A stretch of DNA of 64,000 nt from Cellvibrio sp. UBA7661 (GTDB lineage Bacteria > Pseudomonadota > Gammaproteobacteria > Pseudomonadales > Cellvibrionaceae), in contig DLHT01000011.1 in the NCBI GenBank assembly GCA_002483365.1, forward strand, positions 333,772 through 397,771, written 5' to 3'. The notes under the pieces are model-generated. The model ran no database searches, was not told the origin of the DNA, and saw only the letters and a list, made by a program, of their open reading frames with translations. Of the stretch, positions 25,762-33,154 are shown one piece after another (the stretch's first letter is position 1; each line of letters begins with the position of its first letter). Both the position numbers and the translations under genes were made by a program.

Positions 25762-26672
25762 TGCAAAATAATTTCTCTCAGAATAAAGCCAAAAAAACAT
25801 TGAAGATTGGCGTAGTGCAACAATCCTGTACAGCAGATATGGATGCTAACTTTTCAAAAACGTTACAGCAGATCAGGGTGCTTGCCGGGCAAGGAGCAGA
25901 ATTGATTGTGTTGCAAGAGTTGCATCGCGGGTTATATTTTTGCCAGCAAGAAATTGCACAAAATTTTGATCTTGCAGAAAATATTCCTGGGTCAAGTACC
26001 GGGATATTGGGTGAGTTGGCAAAAGAGTTAAATCTGGTTATTGTTGCTTCGCTTTTTGAAAAGCGTGCGGCCGGGTTGCATCACAATACTGCAGTAGTTA
26101 TCGAGCGCGATGGCAGTATCGCAGGCAAATATCGCAAAATGCATATTCCTGACGACCCAGGGTATTACGAAAAATTTTATTTTACTCCCGGGGATCTAGG
26201 GTTTCATCCAATCCAGACTTCAGTTGGAAAATTGGGCGTATTGGTGTGTTGGGATCAGTGGTTTCCAGAAGCTGCACGTTTGATGGCAATGGCTGGAGCT
26301 GATTTGCTTGTGTATCCCACTGCAATAGGCTGGTCACTGAGTGAGGATAAAGCAGAGCAAGCCCGTCAGCGTGATGCGTGGATTACAGTGCAGCGAGCTC
26401 ATGCGATCGCAAACGGGTTACCTGTCGTTAGTGTGAATCGTGTTGGGTATGAGTCAGATCCCGCAGGTGGTGAAGGATTATTATTTTGGGGCAGCAGTTT
26501 TGTTGCCGGGCCTCAAGGTGAGTTTTTGTTTACGGCAGGGGTTGAGCAAGAACAAAGTGCAGTTGTTGAGGTTGATCTTGAGCGTAGTGAGGAGGTTCGT
26601 AGGATGTGGCCGTATCTCCGTGACAGGCGTATAGATCACTATGGCGATCTATTAAAAATATATCGTGATTGA
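25761..26672 (+). CDS. aguB: N-carbamoylputrescine amidase
   Basis: 303 residues, nitrilase superfamily. It hydrolyses N-carbamoylputrescine to putrescine, CO2 and ammonia. The catalytic triad is visible: Glu53 (LQELHRG), Lys126 (YRKMHIPDDPGYYEK) and Cys163 (GVLVCWDQWFPE). The start is the ATG overlapping the aguA stop; an in-frame upstream extension within aguA is discarded. A strong terminator follows directly, so aguAB is a two-gene unit. Product putrescine feeds the polyamine pathway to which nspC, at the window's left edge, belongs. Confidence 0.95.
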   Translation: MQNNFSQNKAKKTLKIGVVQQSCTADMDANFSKTLQQIRVLAGQGAELIVLQELHRGLYFCQQEIAQNFDLAENIPGSSTGILGELAKELNLVIVASLFEKRAAGLHHNTAVVIERDGSIAGKYRKMHIPDDPGYYEKFYFTPGDLGFHPIQTSVGKLGVLVCWDQWFPEAARLMAMAGADLLVYPTAIGWSLSEDKAEQARQRDAWITVQRAHAIANGLPVVSVNRVGYESDPAGGEGLLFWGSSFVAGPQGEFLFTAGVEQEQSAVVEVDLERSEEVRRMWPYLRDRRIDHYGDLLKIYRD

Positions 26673-26674
26673 CC

Positions 26675-26706
26675 ACTAGAAAAGCCGTTCTTACGGCTTT
26701 TCTAGT
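26675..26706 (+). terminator. intrinsic terminator after aguAB
   Basis: Perfect 13-bp stem ACTAGAAAAGCCG / CGGCTTTTCTAGT with a 6-base loop (26688-26693), three bases after the aguB stop. The T-rich right arm supports termination on the plus strand. Confidence 0.85.
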
Positions 26707-26813
26707 TTGATACACTAAAAAAAGAAAGTTTAAATTATTTCTGGTTATCGTATCCATTTGAACTAAACTGAAACCAATTTATTAACGTTGTGATATTCAA
26801 AAAACCAACACTT

Positions 26814-27515
26814 ATGGATTCATCCCCTTCGTTTATTGATTCGGTTTCCCTGTCTTGCCCGCAAGGGGATATGCCATGCAAATTCCAGCAAGAACTGGAG
26901 CTGTTACGTAAAGAAATAGATTCTTTAAAAGAGCAGGTCAGAACGGATGCGCTGACTGGTCTCTATAATTTTCGTTTTTTTTCTGATGCCTTGCCCCTTG
27001 AAATGGAGCGCGCGCGCCGCTCCTTTCAACCACTATCCTTGATTATTCTGGATATTGATCATTTCAAAATGTTTAATGATCGATGGGGGCATGAGCTTGG
27101 TAATCAGGCATTGGTACATATCGCTAAATTAATTGGATTAACATTTCGCAAACTTGATTTGGCGTGTCGTTTTGGTGGTGAAGAATTTGTCATTTTATTG
27201 CCGAATACCGATCTGCGTCAGGCATCGCAGGTTGCTGAACGTTTGCGTGAAGCTATCGCCTCTACACCACTAAAGTATGGACAAGAATCCATATCTATAA
27301 CGGCCAGTATTGGTGTCGACGAATTTCGCGGAAATCATAGTGATTCACCAGAGGGCTTTGTCGAAAGAGTTGATGCTTGGCTTTATCAAGCAAAACATGC
27401 TGGCCGTAATTGTGTGAAAGGGCCACAGATTGAATCTACGGAAACTATCTCTACAGTTACTCTTGAAGAAAAAGACGCGCTCTTTGGCGTTTTTGGTGAT
27501 ACCACTGATCAGTGA
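26814..27515 (+). CDS. diguanylate cyclase (GGDEF)
   Basis: About 233 residues from the ATG at 26814; a GTG at 26790 would add eight residues and neither has a clear ribosome site. A short helical N-terminus (~20-50, probably coiled coil: LELLRKEIDSLKEQV) joins a single GGDEF domain beginning RTDALTGLYNFRFF. The active-site motif is GGEEF (121-125), compatible with c-di-GMP synthesis, and an inhibitory I-site RKLD (112-115) lies exactly five residues before it. No sensor or membrane part, so activation may depend on dimerisation through the coiled coil. Confidence 0.9.
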   Translation: MDSSPSFIDSVSLSCPQGDMPCKFQQELELLRKEIDSLKEQVRTDALTGLYNFRFFSDALPLEMERARRSFQPLSLIILDIDHFKMFNDRWGHELGNQALVHIAKLIGLTFRKLDLACRFGGEEFVILLPNTDLRQASQVAERLREAIASTPLKYGQESISITASIGVDEFRGNHSDSPEGFVERVDAWLYQAKHAGRNCVKGPQIESTETISTVTLEEKDALFGVFGDTTDQ

Positions 27516-27531
27516 TTAAAAAGGTGTTTTT

Positions 27532-28005
27532 ATGTCTTTTCCCAAAATTGGTAATCTAGCTCCATCATTTAAATTGAAAAATCAGGCAGGTGTTGATGTT
27601 TGTCTAAAGGACTTCAAGGGTAAAAAAAATGTTGTTGTCTATTTTTATCCCAAAGCCTCTACTCCGGGATGTACTGTTCAGGCTTGTGGTGTGAGAGATT
27701 CGCGAGCGGAGTTTGATTCTTTGGATTCTGTAATATTGGGAATAAGCCCTGATGCTCCCGCAAAACTGCAGAAGTTTATTGATAAGTATGATCTTAATTT
27801 CAATCTGTTAGCGGATGAAGATCATGCGGTTGCTGAGCAGTATGGTGTTTGGGGGCTTAAAAAATTTATGGGGCGTGAATTTATGGGGATTTTACGTACG
27901 AGCTTTATAATCAATAAAGATGGCCGGCTCACACATATACTGGATAAGGTTAATACTAAAACTCATGATCAAGATGTGCTCAATATTCTACGTAATGGCA
28001 TTTAA
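27532..28005 (+). CDS. bcp: peroxiredoxin, Bcp/PrxQ type
   Basis: 157 residues. A thiol peroxidase reducing hydrogen and organic peroxides with thioredoxin. The peroxidatic Cys47 and resolving Cys52 are in YPKASTPGCTVQACGVRD, the spacing of four typical of the Bcp alpha-2 type; the usual Thr before the motif is kept. The gene starts 16 bp after the diguanylate cyclase and may share its transcript. No OxyR-type site was recognised. Confidence 0.92.
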   Translation: MSFPKIGNLAPSFKLKNQAGVDVCLKDFKGKKNVVVYFYPKASTPGCTVQACGVRDSRAEFDSLDSVILGISPDAPAKLQKFIDKYDLNFNLLADEDHAVAEQYGVWGLKKFMGREFMGILRTSFIINKDGRLTHILDKVNTKTHDQDVLNILRNGI

Positions 28006-28073
28006 ACCTTCTTTAATATAATTTTGTGAAATAAAAAGCTATAGCTTTGACTGGAAATCATACACATTTCTCT

Positions 28074-28100
28074 TTGTTTCAAAAAAAGTTCGTCTATAAT
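28074..28100 (+). promoter_or_regulatory. putative sigma-70 promoter of the AraC-type gene
   Basis: TTGTTT (28074-28079) and a perfect TATAAT (28095-28100) are separated by 15 bp, slightly short. Predicted leader is ~120 nt and contains a possible 24-codon ORF (28134-28208). Confidence 0.4.
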
Positions 28101-28228
28101 TCTTTTTAGTTGGGTGTAGAGATAGACTCACCGATGATTGTTGATAATTTGGTGGACTTCGTTTCCATTAAGGAAAACACTCCTGATCGATTTCATAAAT
28201 GCCCTTGATTGGCAAAGGAGACGCCTGG

Positions 28229-28672
28229 ATGATTCAATTACAGCGAATTTACCGTAACAGTGAGAACTTTTCCGAAAACTCTTTTGAAGGATCTGAAGTC
28301 AGATCTTATGCAGAATATCTTGCTATGGCGGAAATCCCCAAGTTTGAAGGTGTTTCTGCGCGAGTAGTGGATGCCTTAAAGCAAAGAGTTGGCCGTGATG
28401 ACCTTTCGATTGACCGCATAGCCGAAGATCTCAAGCTCTCCAAACGAACTTTACAGCGCCGATTGCAACAGCAAAATGCGAATTTTGCGCAATTACGCGA
28501 TGTGTTGCGCTTTCACTATGCCATCAAATACCTTATTGACGATCATATGAGCGTGGATACTGTTTCCAAGGCCTTGGACTTTTCCGACCGGACTAGCTTT
28601 ACAAACGCTTTTAAGCGCTGGACAAGCTTATCGCCGAGTGTGTTTCGAAAGTTGTTCCGGGATTATGCATAG
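28229..28672 (+). CDS. short AraC-family transcriptional regulator (HTH domain only)
   Basis: 147 residues from the ATG at 28229, which has AAGGAG eight bases upstream; a second ATG ten codons earlier lacks such a site. Residues ~65-145 form the AraC/XylS double helix-turn-helix: LSIDRIAEDLKLSKRTLQRRLQ, then the second HTH with DTVSKALDFSDRTSFTNAFKRWTSLSPSVFRK. The N-terminal ~60 residues are too short for the usual ~150-200-residue ligand or amidase-like domain. The regulator may be constitutive, or its sensor may be a partner. Target genes cannot be inferred. Confidence 0.85.
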   Translation: MIQLQRIYRNSENFSENSFEGSEVRSYAEYLAMAEIPKFEGVSARVVDALKQRVGRDDLSIDRIAEDLKLSKRTLQRRLQQQNANFAQLRDVLRFHYAIKYLIDDHMSVDTVSKALDFSDRTSFTNAFKRWTSLSPSVFRKLFRDYA

Positions 28673-28762
28673 GTTTCCTAATACCTCGTGTATTCAGCGC
28701 TAATTGCCTGCTTCTTTTAAAACGGGTAGAGTTAGTGCTTTTTATTCTACGAGGTTAGTTTC

Positions 28763-29107
28763 ATGAGTTTCTTTATAGCATCCGCAATGGCTCAAGCTCA
28801 AACAGCTCCAGCTCCGCAAGGCAATCCAATGATTACTTTGCTGATGTTTGGCGGTATGTTCCTGTTCATGTACCTTTTGATCATTCGCCCGCAGCGTAAG
28901 CGTCAAAAAGAACACCAAAATTTGGTTGCAGCTCTGGCTAAAGGTGATGAGGTCATAATGACCAGCGGTATGCTTGGTAAAATTCTTAGAGTGGATGACA
29001 ATTATGTTGTGCTTGAAACTGGCAACAATGTTGAATTGAAGTTCCAGAAAGTGGCTGTACATGCGGTCTTGCCGAAAGGTACTATTAAATCTATTGAATC
29101 AGCCTAA
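28763..29107 (+). CDS. yajC: Sec translocon accessory protein YajC
   Basis: 114 residues. A single N-terminal membrane helix (MITLLMFGGMFLFMYLLII, ~23-41) is followed by the family signature RPQRKRQKEHQNLVAALAKGDEVIMTSGMLGKI, a basic cytosolic beta domain. YajC associates with SecDF. In many bacteria yajC sits between tgt and secD; here it stands alone, with a regulator upstream and its own terminator downstream, so secD and secF must lie elsewhere. The product is not predicted to be essential. Confidence 0.92.
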   Translation: MSFFIASAMAQAQTAPAPQGNPMITLLMFGGMFLFMYLLIIRPQRKRQKEHQNLVAALAKGDEVIMTSGMLGKILRVDDNYVVLETGNNVELKFQKVAVHAVLPKGTIKSIESA

Positions 29108-29121
29108 ATAAACGGCTGTTG

Positions 29122-29147
29122 AAAAGGGGCTTCGGCCCCTTTTTTTA
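29122..29147 (+). terminator. intrinsic terminator after yajC
   Basis: Stem AAAAGGGGC / GCCCCTTTT (9 bp) closed by a UUCG tetraloop (29131-29134), followed by a T run. A textbook strong terminator. Confidence 0.92.
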
Positions 29148-29180
29148 TTTGTTAATTTTTTGCGCTCACATGAGGCTCTT

Positions 29181-30524
29181 ATGGATCTTATCCAACAGTA
29201 TGTAGGCTGGCTTAATGGATTGGTGTGGGGTGTCCCTATGCTGATTTTGATTCTGGGTACTGGATTATTTCTAATGATTGCCTTGAAAGGTATGCCCTTG
29301 TTGCGCTTGTTGCTTGGATTTCGTCTTATGTGGGGAGGGCGGGTCAAAGGTGACGCTTCCACGGGGGATGTAAGCCCATTCCAAGCATTGATGACCTGCT
29401 TATCGGCAACTGTAGGGACCGGAAATATCGCTGGTGTTGCAACTGCGATTTTCCTAGGCGGTCCTGGTGCCTTGTTTTGGATGTGGTGCACAGCTTTAGT
29501 TGGCATGGCAACTAAATATTCTGAGATTGTATTAGCAGTACATTATCGAGAGAAAGATGAGAAAGGGGAATATTGTGGTGGCCCGATGTATGCCATAAAA
29601 AATGGACTTGGGAAATCATGGGCTTGGCTGGGGTTTCTATTTGCCACTTTTGGTGGGCTTGCCGGGTTCGGTATTGGCAATATGGTTCAATCAAACAGTA
29701 TGGCAGAGGTTATTGAGTCGTCATTTCATATTGAACGTTGGATAACAGGATTGGTTGCAGCCGTTATTGTGGCTTTGGTTGTTCTTGGTGGAATCAAGCG
29801 CATTGCAAAAGTATCTGCATCTTTAGTTCCCGTTATGTGTATCGGATATGTAGTTATCTCAATGGCAGTTTTAATCGTCTACAGTGACCGAATTCCCGAT
29901 GCGTTCCTACTGATATTAACGCATGCATTTACGCCAGCTGCAGCCACCGGTGGATTTGCTGGTGCTGCTGTCTTAATGGCGATGCAATACGGCGTTGCTC
30001 GTGGAATTTTTTCTAACGAAGCTGGTTTGGGGACTGCGGGTATTGCACAGGCTGCCGGTACAACCAATAACTCTGTGCGTTCGGGGTTGATTGGAATGAT
30101 AGGTACATTTATTGATACGATCATTATTTGCACCATGACGGGGCTTGTCATCATATGTTCTGGTGTTTGGACGAGCGGGGCAAAAGGTGCAAGCTTGTCA
30201 ACTGTTGCATTTGAGTCTGCAATGCCTGGTATTGGTGGTTACTTGGTTTCCGTTGCGTTAATTATTTTTACATTTACTACAATTTTGGGCTGGGGGTATT
30301 ACAGTGAAAGGTGCTGGATATATTTGGCTGGACGAAAAACGGTGCTGCCTTTTCGTATGTTTTGGGTTGCTGCAGTTTTTGGCGGTGCTGTATTCCAATT
30401 AGACTTTGTATGGTTGCTTGCAGATACATTAAATGCTCTGATGGCACTGCCAAATTTAATCTCGTTATTATTGCTTAGTCCCGTGGTCATAAAATTAACT
30501 AAAGACTATTTTGATAATAAATAA
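29181..30524 (+). CDS. alanine/glycine:cation symporter (AGCS family)
   Basis: 447 residues with about eleven membrane helices. The family signature is clear: LSATVGTGNIAGVATAIFLGGPGALFWMW (~74) with the conserved Gly-Asn-Ile-Ala-Gly, ALVGMATKYSEIVLAVHYRE after it, and GIFSNEAGLGTAGIAQAA (~275). These proteins bring in alanine or glycine with Na+. The ATG at 29181 has GAGG five bases upstream and starts the typical MDLIQQYVGWLNGLVWG; the frame is open a few codons further up. It stands as a single gene between a terminator and the convergent tus operon. Confidence 0.92.
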   Translation: MDLIQQYVGWLNGLVWGVPMLILILGTGLFLMIALKGMPLLRLLLGFRLMWGGRVKGDASTGDVSPFQALMTCLSATVGTGNIAGVATAIFLGGPGALFWMWCTALVGMATKYSEIVLAVHYREKDEKGEYCGGPMYAIKNGLGKSWAWLGFLFATFGGLAGFGIGNMVQSNSMAEVIESSFHIERWITGLVAAVIVALVVLGGIKRIAKVSASLVPVMCIGYVVISMAVLIVYSDRIPDAFLLILTHAFTPAAATGGFAGAAVLMAMQYGVARGIFSNEAGLGTAGIAQAAGTTNNSVRSGLIGMIGTFIDTIIICTMTGLVIICSGVWTSGAKGASLSTVAFESAMPGIGGYLVSVALIIFTFTTILGWGYYSERCWIYLAGRKTVLPFRMFWVAAVFGGAVFQLDFVWLLADTLNALMALPNLISLLLLSPVVIKLTKDYFDNK

Positions 30525-30557
30525 CGGGAATCGTTATAACTTCTATCTGGTGTTAAT

Positions 30558-30884
30558 TTATAAACAATTTGTGGGGCGAGGGAGGCCAGCAACTTTGCTG
30601 GCTATTCTAGCCGGACTGGGGGGGAATAGTTGTAGCAGATAGACACTCTTACCTTTTTCTTGGCCGAGTTTTTTTTCTGTGTACTTGACCAGCGCTCTCA
30701 TTGCGGGTGAGATTTGATATTCGCGATAAAATTCTTGAATCAAATTGACAATTTCCCAGTGTTCATGCGTTAGAACAATGTTCTCTTGTGCTGCTAATGC
30801 TTGGGCAACTTGAGGATTCCATTGTGTCAAATTAATGAGATGCCCATCTTTGTCCAGTGGCACATTTTGTCCGGCTACTATCAT
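30558..30884 (-). CDS. tusE: sulfurtransferase TusE (DsrC family)
   Basis: 108 residues from the ATG at 30884, directly after the tusB stop (TAATATG). TusE takes the persulfide sulfur from the TusBCD complex and hands it to MnmA for 2-thiolation of tRNA wobble uridine. The C-terminal motif AGLPRPTNCL carries the active Cys107 as penultimate residue. The second Cys (ten residues earlier) of dissimilatory DsrC proteins is absent (SKVAG), which supports a tRNA-thiolation role rather than sulfur oxidation. Last gene of the minus-strand tusDCBE operon. Confidence 0.93.
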   Translation of the reverse strand: MIVAGQNVPLDKDGHLINLTQWNPQVAQALAAQENIVLTHEHWEIVNLIQEFYREYQISPAMRALVKYTEKKLGQEKGKSVYLLQLFPPSPARIASKVAGLPRPTNCL

Positions 30885-30885
30885 A

Positions 30886-31194
30886 TTAATACCAGCTTTG
30901 CACACAAGAATAATGTAGTGTTAGCTGAACAAATTTGTCGTAGTCAGTTACTTGGATACCCTCTGTTAATTTTTCTTGTAGTCCTCTGGCGTTTACGTCC
31001 GATTCTAATGCAAATACTGGGGTGCCGTTATTGATTGCTGATTGTAATTCTTTGGCGCAGGGTGCAGATTGAATTGCTCCCAATACACCATCTTCAAGCA
31101 ATAAAATTCCATCGTTATTTGTGCACACCTGTAAGCACGAATTAAAGGTGTTGTATGCAAATGGCGATTTATTGATTGTATGAAGGATACCCAT
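30886..31194 (-). CDS. tusB: sulfur relay protein TusB (DsrH family)
   Basis: 102 residues; third subunit of the TusBCD heterohexamer. The N-terminus MGILHTINKSPFAYNT and the segment DGILLLEDGVLGAIQ are typical of DsrH/TusB. TusB has no catalytic cysteine role in E. coli, although this protein does contain several cysteines. The start lies two bases after the tusC stop and the stop one base before tusE. Confidence 0.9.
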   Translation of the reverse strand: MGILHTINKSPFAYNTFNSCLQVCTNNDGILLLEDGVLGAIQSAPCAKELQSAINNGTPVFALESDVNARGLQEKLTEGIQVTDYDKFVQLTLHYSCVQSWY

Positions 31195-31196
31195 TA

Positions 31197-31559
31197 TTAA
31201 AAGCTCATAAGTTGATCTTGTTCAGTTAGTAAAGCTGCTACATTTTTGCTATTGAGCAGCCGTAAACTATCAAGGATAAGTTCATCAGTAATAATACCTC
31301 TTTCTTTTAATGATTCTTCGTGCACGTAAATGTTTTCTATTCCATAAATTGAGAGTGCCTTTAGTGTAGCACTTATGTCTTTTTGATCGATTTTCTGACT
31401 TCGTTGATTTTTAAGTAATTGAAAAACGCCATCATCCATAAATAAATAGCTTATGTTTTGATCATAAACTGTGCCAGCTAAAGCAACATCAATTGCTTCT
31501 CTTGCGATACTGCTTCCGTAAGGTGCGTGGCGGCTGATAATAAGTATTTTTTTTTGCAT
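31197..31559 (-). CDS. tusC: sulfur relay protein TusC (DsrF family)
   Basis: 120 residues from the ATG at 31559, four bases after the tusD stop; the frame extends four codons into tusD but the MQKKILIISRHAPYG start matches the family. Typical DsrF motifs: RHAPYGSSIAREAIDVAL and ISYLFMDDGVFQLLKNQ. It forms the BCD complex with TusB and TusD. No catalytic cysteine is present, as expected. Confidence 0.92.
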   Translation of the reverse strand: MQKKILIISRHAPYGSSIAREAIDVALAGTVYDQNISYLFMDDGVFQLLKNQRSQKIDQKDISATLKALSIYGIENIYVHEESLKERGIITDELILDSLRLLNSKNVAALLTEQDQLMSF

Positions 31560-31563
31560 TGTA

Positions 31564-31953
31564 TTAACCAAAGTTAATTAATCTATCTGATATTGCTGCA
31601 GCTTCTATTAATTGCCCTAATCCACTTATTGAAAATCCATTAACGAGATTATGTGATGCTTTGTTATAGCGTTGAGCTTCACGCTCATCAATGATGCCAC
31701 GCTTTAGTGCCGCAGCAATGCATACAACAATATCTAAATTATGATTTTTTGCGAGTTCTTGCCATGCTCGTTGCAAATCAAACTCGTCTTGTGGCTGTAT
31801 TGTTAGGTTAGATGCATTGTGTACACCATCTTGGTAAAAAAATACACGGTGTAAGTGGTGGCCTTGATTTAATAGGGCAGTAGCAAACTGATAGGCGGTA
31901 TAACTTGCTTGCGAAGAATAGGGTGCTGAATAAACTGCTAATGAAAAAACCAT
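31564..31953 (-). CDS. tusD: sulfurtransferase TusD (DsrE family)
   Basis: 129 residues. TusD accepts sulfur from TusA on its active-site cysteine and passes it to TusE. Cys78 in DIVVCIAAALKRGI occupies the same position as in E. coli TusD. The family N-terminus FSLAVYSAPYSSQASYTAYQFA and FFYQDGVHNA are present. First gene of tusDCBE; the terminator of the upstream yccA-like gene lies between 31976 and 31996, so the operon should have its own promoter in the short space 31954-31975 or depend on readthrough. Confidence 0.93.
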   Translation of the reverse strand: MVFSLAVYSAPYSSQASYTAYQFATALLNQGHHLHRVFFYQDGVHNASNLTIQPQDEFDLQRAWQELAKNHNLDIVVCIAAALKRGIIDEREAQRYNKASHNLVNGFSISGLGQLIEAAAISDRLINFG

Positions 31954-31965
31954 ATTAAATTTAAT

Positions 31966-31996
31966 CCAAAAAAATAAGGCTCCCAGAGGGAGCCTT
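31966..31996 (-). terminator. intrinsic terminator of the BI-1/yccA-like gene
   Basis: Perfect 9-bp stem AAGGCTCCC / GGGAGCCTT with loop AGA (31976-31996). Read on the minus strand it is followed by ATTTTTTT. Confidence 0.88.
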
Positions 31997-32016
31997 AGAT
32001 AGATATTACGGTAAGA

Positions 32017-32697
32017 TTACTCATCACTGCTTATGCCGAGTAAGTGCAACAAACTAGTAAACAGATTCACTATGGACAAAAACAGACTGGTGGTCGCCAT
32101 AATGTAATTGGTCTCTCCGCCGTGAATGATTTCGCTAGTTTGATATAAAATGAGTGCAGACATTAACAATACAATACCTGCAGAGAAGGCTAGTTGTAAG
32201 CCGGAAAATTGATAGCCAAAAAATGCAGCACCCAGTAAAAATACCATTACTGCTAGCATTACCATCATACCTACAGCAACAAATCCGCCAAGAAAGTTAA
32301 AGTTTTTACGTGTTGTCAATACATAAGCTGATAAGCCGATAAACACCAATGCAGTACCCCCGAGTGCTTGCATGATAATGGCTGAACCATTCGCCATACT
32401 CAGGTATTTATTAAGAATTGGGCCAAGACCAGCACCAATCAAACCGGTAAATGCGAAAACAACCAATAATCCTGCGGAAGAGTTTGCTGTGCGCGGCAAT
32501 ACAAACCAAATAAGCGCCATTGCTACCAAGCTCATAATAAGACCGGCGCCGTGACCTAGCCCTAGGCTCATGGCAATGCCTGCGGAGATCGAGCTAAAGG
32601 CCAGAGTTAATCCGAGCAGCATGTATGTGTTACGCAACACTTTACTGGTTTCGGTCTGGCTGAGTTGCGTGGTTTGGACATTATAAACTTCTTGCAT
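32017..32697 (-). CDS. Bax inhibitor-1 / YccA family inner-membrane protein
   Basis: 226 residues from the ATG at 32697, which has GGAGGG seven bases upstream; six upstream codons are discarded. Seven hydrophobic helices, N-terminal motif SKVLRNTYMLLGLTLAFSS and C-terminal YQTSEIIHGGETNYIMATTSLFLSIVNLFTSLLHLLG with the two buried acids of the BI-1 proton/calcium sensor family. E. coli YccA is an FtsH substrate and modulator that protects the Sec translocon. Next to tusDCBE, the same neighbourhood as in many gammaproteobacteria. Confidence 0.92.
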   Translation of the reverse strand: MQEVYNVQTTQLSQTETSKVLRNTYMLLGLTLAFSSISAGIAMSLGLGHGAGLIMSLVAMALIWFVLPRTANSSAGLLVVFAFTGLIGAGLGPILNKYLSMANGSAIIMQALGGTALVFIGLSAYVLTTRKNFNFLGGFVAVGMMVMLAVMVFLLGAAFFGYQFSGLQLAFSAGIVLLMSALILYQTSEIIHGGETNYIMATTSLFLSIVNLFTSLLHLLGISSDE

Positions 32698-32842
32698 AAA
32701 ACCCTCCGTAATCATTAAAAGCTTAATTTTGAATGATAATACAAAGATGCAATCATAAAGCCAAGTTTTATCACAGCTTTGGATTCGCTTACTAAGACAA
32801 TAAAAATGAATGGGTGTTGCATTTTAGAAGGGCTAAAAAATA

Positions 32843-32870
32843 AAAAAGCATCAGTTTCCTGATGCTTTTT
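32843..32870 (-). terminator. terminator of tRNA-Ser (possibly bidirectional)
   Basis: Perfect stem AAAAAGCATCAG / CTGATGCTTTTT (12 bp), loop TTTC. Read on the minus strand it starts 25 bp after the tRNA 3' end. A and T runs on both sides allow function in either direction. Confidence 0.85.
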
Positions 32871-32895
32871 TACGATTTATTGTTCAATCAAAATA

Positions 32896-32985
32896 TGGCG
32901 GAAGGGCAGGGATTTGAACCCTGGGTAGGCTCGCACCTACGCCGGTTTTCAAGACCGGTGCATTAAACCACTCTGCCACCCTTCC
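32896..32985 (-). tRNA. tRNA-Ser(UGA)
   Basis: 90 nt including an encoded CCA. On the minus strand the acceptor stem GGAAGGG pairs with CCCTTCC, the D arm contains GAGTGGTTTAA, the anticodon loop CTTGAAA gives UGA, the long variable arm (GTAGGTGCGAGCCTAC) is typical of serine tRNAs, and GGTTCAAATCC is the T arm. It reads UCA and other UCN codons. Promoter and terminator are both visible, and it stands alone. Confidence 0.97.
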
Positions 32986-32996
32986 GAGTGCGACAA

Positions 32997-33024
32997 ATTA
33001 TACAGAGCTTTTTTTATTGGGCAA
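32997..33024 (-). promoter_or_regulatory. promoter of tRNA-Ser
   Basis: On the minus strand TTGCCC (-35, 33019-33024), a 16-bp spacer and TATAAT (-10, 32997-33002). The mature tRNA 5' end is 12 bases beyond the -10. Confidence 0.75.
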
Positions 33025-33091
33025 GTGAAATACAAAATTTTTTATAGCTAAATCCAACAATGCAAAAACTTCTGGGTGGGTTCTGAATATA

Positions 33092-33123
33092 AAAAGACCG
33101 AATTGTTTTCAATTCGGTCTTTT
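33092..33123 (-). terminator. intrinsic terminator after rne
   Basis: Perfect 14-bp stem AAAAGACCGAATTG / CAATTCGGTCTTTT with loop TTTT, about 32 bases after the rne stop on the minus strand. Confidence 0.85.
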
Positions 33124-33154
33124 GGTTTTTTGATGGCGCCTGACTTAAATCTTT

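Noticed and set aside
32896..32985. tRNA-Ser as integration site of a mobile element
   Set aside because: No integrase gene and no repeat of the tRNA 3' end in the flanks; the next genes are rne and a yccA-like gene in conserved order.
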